This document shows positions 36,661 through 45,092 of a stretch of DNA of 64,000 nt, one piece after another. The stretch is from assembly GCF_003569805.1 (NCBI RefSeq), contig NZ_KZ984054.1, positions 1 through 64,000 on the forward strand, read 5' to 3'. Position 1 is the stretch's first letter. Each line of letters begins with the position of its first letter. The notes under the pieces are model-generated. The model was given only the letters and a program-made list of their open reading frames with translations. It searched no databases and had not been told where the DNA came from. Position numbers and translations under genes: made by a program. The DNA is from Microbacterium halotolerans. Its GTDB lineage: Bacteria > Actinomycetota > Actinomycetes > Actinomycetales > Microbacteriaceae.

Positions 36661-37634
36661 TGCTGGGCTTCATCGACACGATGAGAGCCGAAGGGCACGC
36701 GGTCGAGTCGATCATCCGTGTCCTGCAAGCGCAGGGCGTGAAGATCGCCGCGCGCACCTACCGAGCCCACCGGCAAGGCATCGTCGCAGCGCGGACGATC
36801 ACGGACGCGCAGGTCCAGGACGCTGTCCGCGCCGCGGCGTGGACCATTGTCGAACGCAACGGGACGATGCGTCGCGTGCTGACTCCCGAGGGCCTCTACG
36901 GGCGGCGGAAGATGACCGCGCTGATCCGCCGCACCACGATCCCCGGCGCGTCGCGCGGCGCGGTCGACCGGGCCATGCGAGACCTCGGACTGTCGGGCAT
37001 CCGTCGCGACAAGAGCATCCGCACCACGATCCCCACCAAGGACGGGGTCTGTGCCGGCGACCTGCTGAACCGCGACTTCACCGCGCCCCGGCCGGATCAC
37101 ACCTGGGTCATGGACTTCACCTATTGCCGCACCTGGGCGGGCTGGGTCTACGTCGCGTTCATCGTCGATGTCTACTCGCAACGCATCGTGGCCTGGCACG
37201 CACAGACCACCAAGCACGTCGAGCTGGTGATGATCCCGCTGCGCATGGCCCTCTGGGAACGAGCGCGTGATGGGCACCCGGTCCAGCCCGAGCAACTGCG
37301 GGCACATTCGGACGCCGGGTCTCAATACGTCTCGCTGGCCTACACCGAGAAGCTGACGCTCGATGGCACCGCACCCTCGATCGGGTCGGTCGGCGACGCA
37401 TACGATAACGCGCCGATGGAGACGATCAACGGGCTCTACAAGACCGAGTGCATCCGCACCACCGTATTTCACGACGGCCCCTACCGGACCATCGCAGACG
37501 TCGAATTCGCGACGGCCGGCTGGGCCGACTGGTACAACACTCGTAGGCTTCACTCGAGCCTCGGCTACGTCCCACCCGCCGAGTTCGAGCAAGCCCACTA
37601 CGCAGCCCTCACCCCAGAGCCGCAACCCGCATAG
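36660..37634 (+). CDS. IS3 transposase OrfB
   Basis: 324 aa. The rve core has Asp in HTWVMDFTYCRTW, Asp in RAHSDAGSQYVS and Glu in NAPMETINGLYK, followed by WYNTRRLHSSLGYVPPAEFE. All three DDE residues are present, so the element could be active. Confidence 0.92.
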   Translation: MLGFIDTMRAEGHAVESIIRVLQAQGVKIAARTYRAHRQGIVAARTITDAQVQDAVRAAAWTIVERNGTMRRVLTPEGLYGRRKMTALIRRTTIPGASRGAVDRAMRDLGLSGIRRDKSIRTTIPTKDGVCAGDLLNRDFTAPRPDHTWVMDFTYCRTWAGWVYVAFIVDVYSQRIVAWHAQTTKHVELVMIPLRMALWERARDGHPVQPEQLRAHSDAGSQYVSLAYTEKLTLDGTAPSIGSVGDAYDNAPMETINGLYKTECIRTTVFHDGPYRTIADVEFATAGWADWYNTRRLHSSLGYVPPAEFEQAHYAALTPEPQPA

Positions 37635-37680
37635 GAGCGGCAAGAAACCTGGGGCGCTTCACACCGCTCCCCGCATAGAA

Positions 37681-37705
37681 GCGGCAAAGAACCCGGGACG
37701 ATTCA
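37681..37705. repeat. Degenerate second right end of the same IS3 type
   Basis: GCGGCAAAGAACCCGGGACG-ATTCA resembles the right inverted repeat at 37637-37661 (about 20 of 25 positions), and the preceding CATAGAA/CATAGGA bases also match. It is the scar of an earlier copy or of a tandem insertion. Confidence 0.65.
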
Positions 37706-37979
37706 CCTGGAAGATGTGGACTTCCGATTCCTCGCAAACCTCCTCGAGGCAAGCGACTCCACACTCTCGCGAACCATCACCGTGCTGACAGACTCTGAGC
37801 TCGTGACCGTGCGTGAAGAAACTGTGGGAAGGCGCACGCGCGCCTGAATTGGCATCACCAGGGCCGGGCGTGCGGCGTTCGAGCAGCACCTTTCCACGCT
37901 GCAGGCCATCGTCGACTCAGGCATTTCTGACAAGGTCGAACAAGCAGCCGCCTCCGAACGATCAGGAAAACCCCAATGA
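37706..37979 (+). pseudogene. Winged-helix regulator, 5'-truncated with internal stop
   Basis: Reading in frame gives EDVDFRFLANLLEASDSTLS, RTITVLTDSELVTVREETVG, RRTRA, stop, IGITRAGRAAFEQHLSTLQA and IVDSG to a second stop at 37977. This is the usual small transcriptional regulator with a TGA (37845-37847) where the family often has Trp. The N-terminus has been cut by the IS3 end. The final stop overlaps the GNAT start (ATGA), which shows a former regulator-GNAT operon. Confidence 0.7.
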
Positions 37980-38533
37980 CCCCTCGCCTGGCGACCGTCG
38001 AAGACCTCCCCGTGAGCGCAGATACCCTCGCTGCCGCGTTCGAACACTATCCGTGGACGCGCCATGTAATCCCTGATGAGAAGTATCACCAGCGACTACA
38101 CAATCTGCAGCTGCTGTACCTGGAGTACGCGCACACGCACGGGATCGTCGCGGTGGCAGGCAACAGCGACGGCGTGATCGCGCTCCTTCCGCCCGATGCT
38201 CCCGAACCTGCCCCAGAGATGATCGATCAGATCGTGCGCTTGCATGGTGATCGGATCGACAGACTCGACCACGCTGACTCACCGGCAGGGGCATGGCGGC
38301 TGGAGACACTCGGCGTGCACCCCAACCGTCAAGGTCGCGGGATCGCGTCTGTGCTGTTGACGTTCGCGCTGTCTGAAGCGGCGAGGCGAGGCGGTGAAGC
38401 GGTGGCGCTGGATACCTCTGACCCCCGCAACGTGCGCCTGTATGAACGGCATGGCTTCCAAACCAACACGCACACGGACGCGGGCGAAGGGCCGCCCGTG
38501 TGGAAGATGAGCGCGACCCTCATCAAGCACTGA
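37976..38533 (+). CDS. GNAT-family N-acetyltransferase
   Basis: 185 aa. The acetyl-CoA site is LETLGVHPNRQGRGIASVLL (motif A, Q-x-x-G-x-G/A), and DTSDPRNVRLYERHGFQTN is motif B. The N-terminus (ATVEDLPVSADTLAAAFEHY) matches GNAT enzymes of the Rv2170-like/antibiotic-modifying type. Its former regulator upstream is broken, and its promoter may now lie in the IS end. Substrate unknown. Confidence 0.88.
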   Translation: MTPRLATVEDLPVSADTLAAAFEHYPWTRHVIPDEKYHQRLHNLQLLYLEYAHTHGIVAVAGNSDGVIALLPPDAPEPAPEMIDQIVRLHGDRIDRLDHADSPAGAWRLETLGVHPNRQGRGIASVLLTFALSEAARRGGEAVALDTSDPRNVRLYERHGFQTNTHTDAGEGPPVWKMSATLIKH

Positions 38534-38748
38534 CAAGGGGCTTACGCCTGCGACAACGGCAGCCGCAGCTCTGAGTGAGTACCCGGCCGCCACTGATACT
38601 CACGGCTTCGGCCAGGTCGAATAACCTCTCTCCTCGGATGCTGCCAGTTTCTTCGGCGACGCGACCCGTGAGGCCGACCCCGATCTCGGGACAGGTGTTT
38701 GGTTGAGGAAACCGGCGAGCGGCCGGGCGTCGATCAGCGTCATGACGC

Positions 38749-40578
38749 TCATCGTGGCGATACTGAGTCTTCTTCCGAAGACACCGCCGGACGGGGCGCC
38801 GTGTGGATGACCTCTGCGTCGGCGATCGTTCGGATGATGCCGGCCATGTCGAGTGCGCCGTCGCCGCGATTCTCGGCTTCGCGGTAGATGGCTTCGCAGA
38901 GTTCGCTGAGCGGTGCATGCGCCCCTTGGGTGGCCGCTGCGTCGACGATGAGTTTCGCGTTCATGTGGACGTCGGAGATTGCGGCCTGCGCGGTGAAGTC
39001 CTCGCTGGTGAGCCTCTCGGTCTTGACTCTGGATATCGGTGAGGACATCTGTCCGGCGTCGAGGAGGCTGCGGAGCTTCTGCAGGTCGATCCCGTGTGCT
39101 TGCGCGAAATGAAACGCCTCCGCGAGGCCGGTGACGAGGGCGATCAGAAACACGTTGACGGCGAGTTTCATCGTGATACCCGAAGGCACGGGGCCGCAGA
39201 CGGTGGTCGTGGCGCAGAGCGGGTCGAGCAGGGGGAGGATCTGCGGCACGACGTCGGGTTGTCCGGCGACCATGGCGACGAGTTTGCCGTCCTCGGCAGG
39301 GCGCCGAGATCCTGAGACCGGCGCCTCGACGTAGTTTCCGCCTGCGGCCTCGATCTCATCGGACAGTCCTTTTGAGAACTCCGGTGACAACGTGCCCATG
39401 TTGATGATCGTGCGCCCCGCGACGAGAGCTCCGAGCCCCTCGGGGTGGTCTCGGAGCACAGCGTCGATGGCGGACTCGTTCCGGAGCATCACGATGATCG
39501 TTTCGCACTCATCGAACAACTCACCGACGCTCTCAGCAGGCTTGGCGTCGCCGCCAATGAGTTCGACGACGTTCTTCGGGGTCCGGTTCCAAACGGCCAG
39601 CGGAACACCGGCGCGTGCCAACCGTCGCGCCATCGGCAGCCCCATGATTCCCAAGCCGATGAAGCCGATCGGCCCCTGTTCGGGACCGCTGCCATGGAGC
39701 GTCTTCTCGAACCAGTGATGCGCATACGGCTCTTTGTTGAACGCGGCGACCTCGCGATACCCGGATGCGCGGTAGAGGGAGATCGCCTCGGTGAGTGCTT
39801 TGTTCGTCTCCAGCCGGATCAGACTGGCTCCCAGTGAACGGCCCGCCTCTTCGGCTGTTTCGAGGAGCCGGCGCCCGATGCCCAGGCCGCGCACGTCCGG
39901 TGACACCCATAGACGCCGGAGCTCTGCGACGCTTTCTGTCACGGAGGTGATACTGATGCACCCCACGGCGCGGCCTTTCAATGTCGCAAGCAAGAACAGT
40001 CCGTGCGGAGGCTGGAACGCGTCGTCTGCTGCGGGAAGAGACTGCTCGGGACGAAACCCGCCTTCAAACCGGCTATCGAGAGTTTGGTAGTACGCGTCGA
40101 CGGCACGTCGGGCCTCTGGCAGGCCAGGGTCAACGGGGGTGATCAGCACTGCGGACGCCGTGAACAGGCGCTGCACCGTCGCTGCCGCTTCGGCGAGTTC
40201 GTGACGTTGACGCTCGCTGAGCGGAGTGAGGATCGAGCCGACCATGTCATCCGAGAGCTGGTCGAGCAGGGCGAGCTCGTCCACCCCTCGCGCCGTCAGT
40301 GCCGCGCGACGTACACGACCGTCTTGCGGCGACGGTGAGACCGTGACCAGTCCTTCCTCCTCCAGCGAGCGGAGTTGACGGCTCACGTATCCGGAATCAA
40401 GGCCCAGACGGGATCGTAGCTCCCTGACGTCGATTCCTGTTCTGCCGATCTCCCAGACGACCCTGTCCAACCCGAGTGAGCGGTTGCGGGCGAGGTAGCC
40501 ATCCGCGAGCGCACCGATCCGCTCTGTGACGACGCGATTGAACGCACGAACCACCTGAACCTGACTCTCCATCTCCAT
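38749..40578 (-). CDS. MarR - GNAT - 3-hydroxyisobutyrate-dehydrogenase-like triple fusion
   Basis: 609 aa. Residues 1-145 form a MarR winged helix (DVRELRSRLGLDSGYVSRQL, wing SPSPQDGRVRRAAL). Residues 150-297 form a GNAT domain (LWVSPDVRGLGIGRRLLE; ETNKALTEAISLYRASGYRE). Residues 302-590 form a beta-hydroxyacid dehydrogenase with GFIGLGIMGLPMARRLARAG (NAD(P) site), APVSGSRRPAEDGKL and catalytic Lys in GITMKLAVNVF. MarR-GNAT proteins are common; a dehydrogenase on the same chain is unusual. The start has no ribosome site; TATAGT lies 12 bp ahead, so the mRNA may be leaderless. No stop or frameshift is seen at the joint. Confidence 0.88.
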   Translation of the reverse strand: MEMESQVQVVRAFNRVVTERIGALADGYLARNRSLGLDRVVWEIGRTGIDVRELRSRLGLDSGYVSRQLRSLEEEGLVTVSPSPQDGRVRRAALTARGVDELALLDQLSDDMVGSILTPLSERQRHELAEAAATVQRLFTASAVLITPVDPGLPEARRAVDAYYQTLDSRFEGGFRPEQSLPAADDAFQPPHGLFLLATLKGRAVGCISITSVTESVAELRRLWVSPDVRGLGIGRRLLETAEEAGRSLGASLIRLETNKALTEAISLYRASGYREVAAFNKEPYAHHWFEKTLHGSGPEQGPIGFIGLGIMGLPMARRLARAGVPLAVWNRTPKNVVELIGGDAKPAESVGELFDECETIIVMLRNESAIDAVLRDHPEGLGALVAGRTIINMGTLSPEFSKGLSDEIEAAGGNYVEAPVSGSRRPAEDGKLVAMVAGQPDVVPQILPLLDPLCATTTVCGPVPSGITMKLAVNVFLIALVTGLAEAFHFAQAHGIDLQKLRSLLDAGQMSSPISRVKTERLTSEDFTAQAAISDVHMNAKLIVDAAATQGAHAPLSELCEAIYREAENRGDGALDMAGIIRTIADAEVIHTAPRPAVSSEEDSVSPR

Positions 40579-40582
40579 AATG

Positions 40583-40598
40583 TCTGACTATAGTCAGA
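40583..40598. promoter_or_regulatory. Perfect 16-bp operator overlapping the promoter of the MarR-GNAT-dehydrogenase gene
   Basis: TCTGACTA/TAGTCAGA is a perfect palindrome 5 bp upstream of the start codon. On the minus strand it contains TATAGT, a good -10 box. Binding there would block transcription, so autorepression by the MarR domain is likely. Divergent thiM lies 180 bp to the right. Confidence 0.75.
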
Positions 40599-40685
40599 GA
40601 AAATGAAGTGAGGAAGCACGAGAGGGGAGGTCGCTCGTCCGCGCGACCGCGGATCAGATAAGGGTGAGCTACGCTGAGAGCAACC

Positions 40686-40760
40686 ACGTGACACGGGGTG
40701 CCCCTAGGGCTGAGATCACACCCGTCGAACCTGATCTAGTTCGTACTAGCGAAGGGATGT
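40686..40760 (+). promoter_or_regulatory. TPP (thiamine pyrophosphate) riboswitch
   Basis: The THI-box elements are present: ACACGGGGTGCCC, then GGCTGAGATCACACCCG, then AACCTGATCTAGTTCGTACT and AGCGAAGGGATG. The 3' strand GCGAAGGGA also serves as ribosome site for thiM at ATG 40766, so TPP binding should hide it and block translation start. Confidence 0.93.
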
Positions 40761-40765
40761 CGCGC

Positions 40766-41575
40766 ATGACGCGCACGCACATCGATATTGTTCACTCGTC
40801 GGGAGCTCTGCTTTCGAAGCTCCGAGCTGAGGGCCCGTTGGTGCAGTGTCTGACGAACACCGTCACCACGAATCTCGTCGCGAATGCCGTACTCGCCGTG
40901 GGCGGCAGTCCTGCGATGGTTGATATCCCAGAGGAAGCTGGATCGCTTGCCCGGTCGGCGGGAGCCGTGCTGATCAACATGGGGACCCCGTCGGCAGAAC
41001 AGCGCGAAGCGATGGTCGAGGCCGCGAAAGGGGCGTCGGAGTCCGCAACGCCGTGGGTGCTCGATCCCGTAGGGATCGGCGCGCTGCCTGTCCGTACTGC
41101 CTTGGCTCGAGAACTCGCCGCGATGAAGCCGACGATCGTGCGGGGCAACGCTTCGGAGATTCGGGCGTTGGCAGGAGCCGGGGCAGGTGCGCGCGGCGTC
41201 GACGCCACCGATCCGGTGGACGATGCACGGGACGCTGCGATCGAGATCGCCCGCTCGTGCGGAGTCGTGGTCGCCGTCTCTGGGGAGGTGGATCTGATCA
41301 CCGATGGAACGACCGTGGTCCGGATCGCGAACGGCACGAAGCTGTTCACGCGGATCACTGGCGCCGGGTGCGCGTTGGGCGGAGTGATCGCCGCGTTCGC
41401 AGCGATCAGCGACGATCAGCTCGAAGCGACTGTTGCGGCCTGTCTCATCTACGCCGTTGTCGGAGAACAGGCCGCGGAATTCGCAGGCCAGCCCGGATCC
41501 TTCGCTGTCGCGTTGCTGGACGCTCTCGACAGCATCGACATGGCGATGCTGAGAGAACGGGCTCGGCTGTCGTGA
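40766..41575 (+). CDS. thiM: Hydroxyethylthiazole kinase
   Basis: 269 aa from ATG 40766; ATG 40757 lies too close to the ribosome site. Motifs: LVQCLTNTVTTNLVANAVLA, VGGSPAMVDIPEEA, VLDPVGIGALPVRT, IVRGNASEI and ITGAGCALGGVIAAF. It phosphorylates the salvaged thiazole moiety. First gene of the riboswitch-controlled operon; overlaps thiE by GTGA. Confidence 0.93.
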   Translation: MTRTHIDIVHSSGALLSKLRAEGPLVQCLTNTVTTNLVANAVLAVGGSPAMVDIPEEAGSLARSAGAVLINMGTPSAEQREAMVEAAKGASESATPWVLDPVGIGALPVRTALARELAAMKPTIVRGNASEIRALAGAGAGARGVDATDPVDDARDAAIEIARSCGVVVAVSGEVDLITDGTTVVRIANGTKLFTRITGAGCALGGVIAAFAAISDDQLEATVAACLIYAVVGEQAAEFAGQPGSFAVALLDALDSIDMAMLRERARLS

Positions 41576-42231
41576 CTGCCGACCTCTCGATCTACCTGGT
41601 GACGGACTCGTCGCAGACGGCGCGGTCCGGCCGTCGCATCGTCGATGTCGTGCTGGAAGCGGTCGCGGGAGGCGTGACGGCGGTGCAGGTGCGGGAGAAG
41701 CACGCCGATGCTCGCCCGGTGCTGCAGTTGGTGGACGCTCTGGCCGACCGACTCCCGGAGCGTGTCGCGTTGTTTGTGAATGACCGCATCGATGTGTTCC
41801 TTGCAGCCCGCTCGCGGGATACCGGTGGCCGGGTGACCGGTGTGCATGTCGGCCAGCAGGACCTGCGGGTCGAAGACGTCCGCAAGCTCATCGGTCCACG
41901 GCCGGCGATCGGTGTGACTGCGAACACGCGCGCTGATCTTCACGCCGCCGCGGCAAGCCCAGCCCGGGTCGACTATGTGGGCATCGGCACAGTTCGGGAG
42001 ACGAGATCGAAACCGGACGCACCTCCACCGCGAGGAGTCTCCGGTGTCGCCGACCTTGCTCGCACCTGCCCGTTGCCGGCAGTCGCCATCGGGGGAATCG
42101 TTCCCGCGGATCTCCCCGCCCTCCGCGAGGGCGGACTCGCCGGAGCCGCCGTCGTGTCGCAGATCTGCGGGTCCGCCGATCCTCGCGCATCTGCGCAAGA
42201 ACTCGCTTCTGCATGGAAGGAAACGTCATGA
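41572..42231 (+). CDS. thiE: Thiamine-phosphate synthase
   Basis: 219 aa, GTG start. TIM-barrel motifs: AVQVREKHADAR, VNDRIDVFLAA, GVHVGQQDL, DYVGIGTVRETRSKPDA and VAIGGIVPADL. It joins thiazole phosphate with HMP pyrophosphate. The stop overlaps the ATG of the next gene. Confidence 0.92.
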   Translation: MTADLSIYLVTDSSQTARSGRRIVDVVLEAVAGGVTAVQVREKHADARPVLQLVDALADRLPERVALFVNDRIDVFLAARSRDTGGRVTGVHVGQQDLRVEDVRKLIGPRPAIGVTANTRADLHAAAASPARVDYVGIGTVRETRSKPDAPPPRGVSGVADLARTCPLPAVAIGGIVPADLPALREGGLAGAAVVSQICGSADPRASAQELASAWKETS

Positions 42232-43724
42232 CCTCGGCCCCTCATGCCCTGCGGCCAGCGCACGTGCCACGAGTACTGAGCATCGCCGGTACCGACCCGA
42301 CCGGTGGCGCCGGCATCCAGGCGGACCTGAAGAGCATCGCCGCCAACGGCGGCTATGGCATGGCCGTTGTCACCGCGCTCGTCGCACAGAACACGGCTGG
42401 CGTCCGCACCATCCACACCCCGCCCGTGGAGTTCCTCACCGAACAACTCGCTGCGGTCAGCGATGACGTGACGATCGACGCGGTCAAACTCGGAATGCTC
42501 TTCGACGCCCCGCTCATCTCCGCTGTCGCGGGCTGGCTGGAACAGGCCCGTCCTCCGATCGTGGTGCTCGATCCGGTCATGGTCGCAGCCAGCGGCGACC
42601 GCCTCCTCACTGCAAACGCAGAAACGACTCTCCGCGAGCTCCTTCCACTCACCGACCTGATCACTCCGAACATCCCCGAACTCGCCGCCCTGCTCGGTGA
42701 GCGAGCTGCCGCCACCTGGGACGAAGCGCTCGGGCAGGCACGGGAGCTCGCGGCACGCTGCGGCGTGAGCGTGCTGATGAAGGGCGGGCACCTCGACGGT
42801 GCGGCGTCCGCGGATGCGCTCGTCACAGCAGATGGCGACGTGGACGTGTTCGCAGTCCCACGGATCGACACGCCGCACACACACGGCACCGGTTGCTCGC
42901 TGTCCTCCGCGATCGCGACAATCTACCCGCGAGCCGGCGACTGGGCGGTCGCCGTCGAACAGGCGAAGACCTGGCTCACACAGAGCATCGCCTCCGCCGA
43001 GCACCTCCAAGTCGGACAAGGCAACGGCCCCATCTCCCACTTCTCCGGACTCTGGGAGCGCGGCGGCACCACCACAACGACACCTGAACGGATCGCGAAG
43101 GACTGGTGGGACGGAACCTCCGATATCCGCGCCGAGATCGACGAGCTGGAGTTCATTCGGAGCCTGACCGATGGCACTCTCGAACGGGAAGCGTTCACCT
43201 GGTACCTGTCCCAGGACGCGCTCTACCTCAAGGACTACTCTCGGGCACTCGCCGAGGCCAGCAAACTCGCGCCCACCCCGGCAGAGCAGGCGTTCTGGGC
43301 GTCAAGCGCGCACGGCGCGATCGCGACGGAACTCGAACTTCACGCGAACTGGCTCTCGGTCGACACCATGTTCGACGCGGACCCGAGCGCGACCACGACG
43401 GCGTATGTCGACCATCTGCTTGCGATTGCCGCACGAGGCAACTACGGCGAGCTGATCGCCGCCGTGCTGCCCTGCTTCTGGATCTACGTCGATACGGGCG
43501 CTCGCCTCGCCCCGTACGCAACGCCGGACAACCCGTACGCGACGTGGCTGCAGACCTACGCAGACCCCTCCTTCGAAGCCCTCAACCAAGAAGCCATCCT
43601 CATCGTCACCACCCATGCGGCATCCGCCGACGACACCACCCGAGCAAGAATGCGCGCGGCATTCGAGACTTCTGCACGCCACGAAAAGCACTTCTTCGCA
43701 GCCCCCATGGCCAGTACCGCATAG
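42228..43724 (+). CDS. thiD: HMP/HMP-phosphate kinase fused to TenA thiaminase-II-like domain
   Basis: 498 aa from ATG 42228 (GGAAGGA ahead; an ATG at 42213 is in frame). Residues 10-265 are ThiD: SIAGTDPTGGAGIQADLKSI, AVKLGMLFDAPLI, VLDPVMVAASGDRLL, HTHGTGCSLSSAIAT. Residues 285-498 are TenA-like, with the Cys nucleophile in AVLPCFWIYVDTGARL and EKHFFAAP near the end. The fusion couples salvage of pyrimidine from thiamine breakdown to its phosphorylation. Third gene of the thi operon. Confidence 0.93.
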   Translation: MTSAPHALRPAHVPRVLSIAGTDPTGGAGIQADLKSIAANGGYGMAVVTALVAQNTAGVRTIHTPPVEFLTEQLAAVSDDVTIDAVKLGMLFDAPLISAVAGWLEQARPPIVVLDPVMVAASGDRLLTANAETTLRELLPLTDLITPNIPELAALLGERAAATWDEALGQARELAARCGVSVLMKGGHLDGAASADALVTADGDVDVFAVPRIDTPHTHGTGCSLSSAIATIYPRAGDWAVAVEQAKTWLTQSIASAEHLQVGQGNGPISHFSGLWERGGTTTTTPERIAKDWWDGTSDIRAEIDELEFIRSLTDGTLEREAFTWYLSQDALYLKDYSRALAEASKLAPTPAEQAFWASSAHGAIATELELHANWLSVDTMFDADPSATTTAYVDHLLAIAARGNYGELIAAVLPCFWIYVDTGARLAPYATPDNPYATWLQTYADPSFEALNQEAILIVTTHAASADDTTRARMRAAFETSARHEKHFFAAPMASTA

Positions 43725-44030
43725 AAGCGCCTGGCGCCGGCGGGTTCGAGCCGTGGATGGCTCGCTCCCAGCGAGGACGGATTCTCGCCAGCGGTGGACG
43801 CGAAGAGGTTGAATCCTTGTGGGGGAGCAGCTCCGGCTCCGGCAGCGCCTACCGGACCGTGGCAGAGCGGATCGAGGCACGAACCGTGGTACTCGATCCG
43901 CGCCTCGGGTCAGATCATCGGCGGGTTTCGCCTGCACGGGGCCAGACTCAAGAAGTACCTTCCTGAGCCCCGGTGCGAACGGGCGGGGGTCAGGACATCA
44001 GGTACGAGTCGGAGGAGCGGACTGCGCCTG
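43725..44030. other. Gene-free stretch after the thi operon
   Basis: About 300 bp between convergent genes. I see no plausible coding frame on either strand, no recognisable RNA and no strong terminator hairpin. Confidence 0.5.
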
Positions 44031-44975
44031 CTACTTGCTGTCGGAGCGCCCGATCGGGCTTGCGTCGTTCTCGAATGCGGCTCGGGCGGCGGGCCAGCTG
44101 GTCTCATCGACGTGCAGAGCGGTCCGAAGGTAGGCCGTGCTCATCCGCTGGATGACGGCAACTCGTTCTGGGTTCTCATCGGTGGTCTCGGCGACTTCGT
44201 ATCCGACGATCCCGCCGAGAGCGTGCTCCGCTCCGTAGAAGGACAGGAGGTCAGTGGCGCCGGGGCTATGCGTGTAGGCGTCGGTGAACCAGTCAGGCCC
44301 GCGGCTCGACATCTTGGACTGGTCACGGTCGCCGGCGATGACCAGGGTCGGAGTGGCAAGCTCACGGAACGACGGACGCATGAACGGGAAGTTCGCCTGC
44401 GCGAACGGATGCAGGTCATCACCGCCGATACCGGTTGCGGCGAACAGGATGCCTGCCGTGATGCGACTGTCGGACATGCTCTCACCGACCTGGCCGGCGT
44501 CGTCGAAGATGCGCGCTCCGAGGAGCGACTGCGCTGTCTGCGCACCCCACGAGTGGCCGGTCGCGGCAACACGGCTACGGTCGATACGGCCAGCCAGCCC
44601 AGGCACCGCTGACTCGATCGTGTCGATCTGGTCGAGGATGCGCGTGAGGTCCTCGATCCGCTCGGTCCAGATCGTCGGGAAGACCGGGTCATCGAATCCG
44701 AATCCGTTCCGGCGCGAGTCGAGGTGCGTGGGCTGGATCACCACGAACCCGCGGGAGGCCCAGAACGTCGTGAGGGGCGCGTACCCGTCGAGGTTCCATC
44801 CGTTGCCATGGGAGAACAGCACGACGGGAAGGTTCGCGCCTGCCACCGGGGCAGAGATTCGGACTTCGAGCGGAACCGGTCGATCCGGCGCGGACAGCTG
44901 AACGGGCGCGACGGAGATCACTGGATCGCCGTCTTTCACGATGTCGTCCAGGGTGTGGATGAGCGATGAGGTCAT
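44031..44975 (-). CDS. Alpha/beta hydrolase (chlorophyllase/PAF-acetylhydrolase-like)
   Basis: 314 aa from ATG 44975 (GGAAGGA ahead); the frame stays open to 45167 but overlaps the divergent TetR. Oxyanion segment LPVVLFSHGNGWNLDGYAPL, nucleophile elbow ATGHSWGAQTAQSL (Ser), late TPTLVIAGDRDQ (Asp) and FYGAEHALGG (His) form the catalytic triad. A TetR gene is divergent with a shared operator, so it is probably induced by its substrate. Physiological ester unknown. Confidence 0.85.
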   Translation of the reverse strand: MTSSLIHTLDDIVKDGDPVISVAPVQLSAPDRPVPLEVRISAPVAGANLPVVLFSHGNGWNLDGYAPLTTFWASRGFVVIQPTHLDSRRNGFGFDDPVFPTIWTERIEDLTRILDQIDTIESAVPGLAGRIDRSRVAATGHSWGAQTAQSLLGARIFDDAGQVGESMSDSRITAGILFAATGIGGDDLHPFAQANFPFMRPSFRELATPTLVIAGDRDQSKMSSRGPDWFTDAYTHSPGATDLLSFYGAEHALGGIVGYEVAETTDENPERVAVIQRMSTAYLRTALHVDETSWPAARAAFENDASPIGRSDSK

Positions 44976-45038
44976 CAGGGTTCCTTCCGGAGGTCGCACT
45001 CTGCGATACTGGTTATCGGATCGTTGTTCCAAAACAAT

Positions 45039-45055
45039 ACGGAACCACGTTCCGT
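45039..45055. promoter_or_regulatory. TetR operator between hydrolase and tetR
   Basis: Perfect arms ACGGAAC and GTTCCGT with a 3-bp spacer (CAC). A second repeat, TTGTT-CCAA-AACAA, is at 45024-45037. Both lie in the 117-bp divergent intergenic region. Confidence 0.65.
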
Positions 45056-45092
45056 TATGCAAGTCTGTGACAGCGATGGTGAGGATGAGGAC

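Larger units (their letters stand above)
36296..37661 (+). mobile_element. Complete IS3-family insertion sequence with terminal inverted repeats
   Basis: The 25-bp ends match at 22 positions: left TGAAGCGCCTCAGGTTTGAT-GCCGC (36296-36320) and right GCGGCAAGAAACCTGGGGCG-CTTCA (37637-37661) in opposite orientation. It contains orfA and orfB. I see no target-site duplication. The element is 1366 bp, a normal size, and looks intact. Confidence 0.88.

Noticed and set aside
24902..37705. Right-hand attachment site of the island
   Set aside because: I looked for a second copy of the tRNA 3' half (GGTTCAAATCC) and found none to the right, so no right end can be placed.
38523..38918. 131-codon minus-strand frame after the fusion gene
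   Set aside because: Its first half is a shadow of the dehydrogenase; the second half (GRVAEETGSIRGERLFDLAE) has no start, ribosome site or family match.
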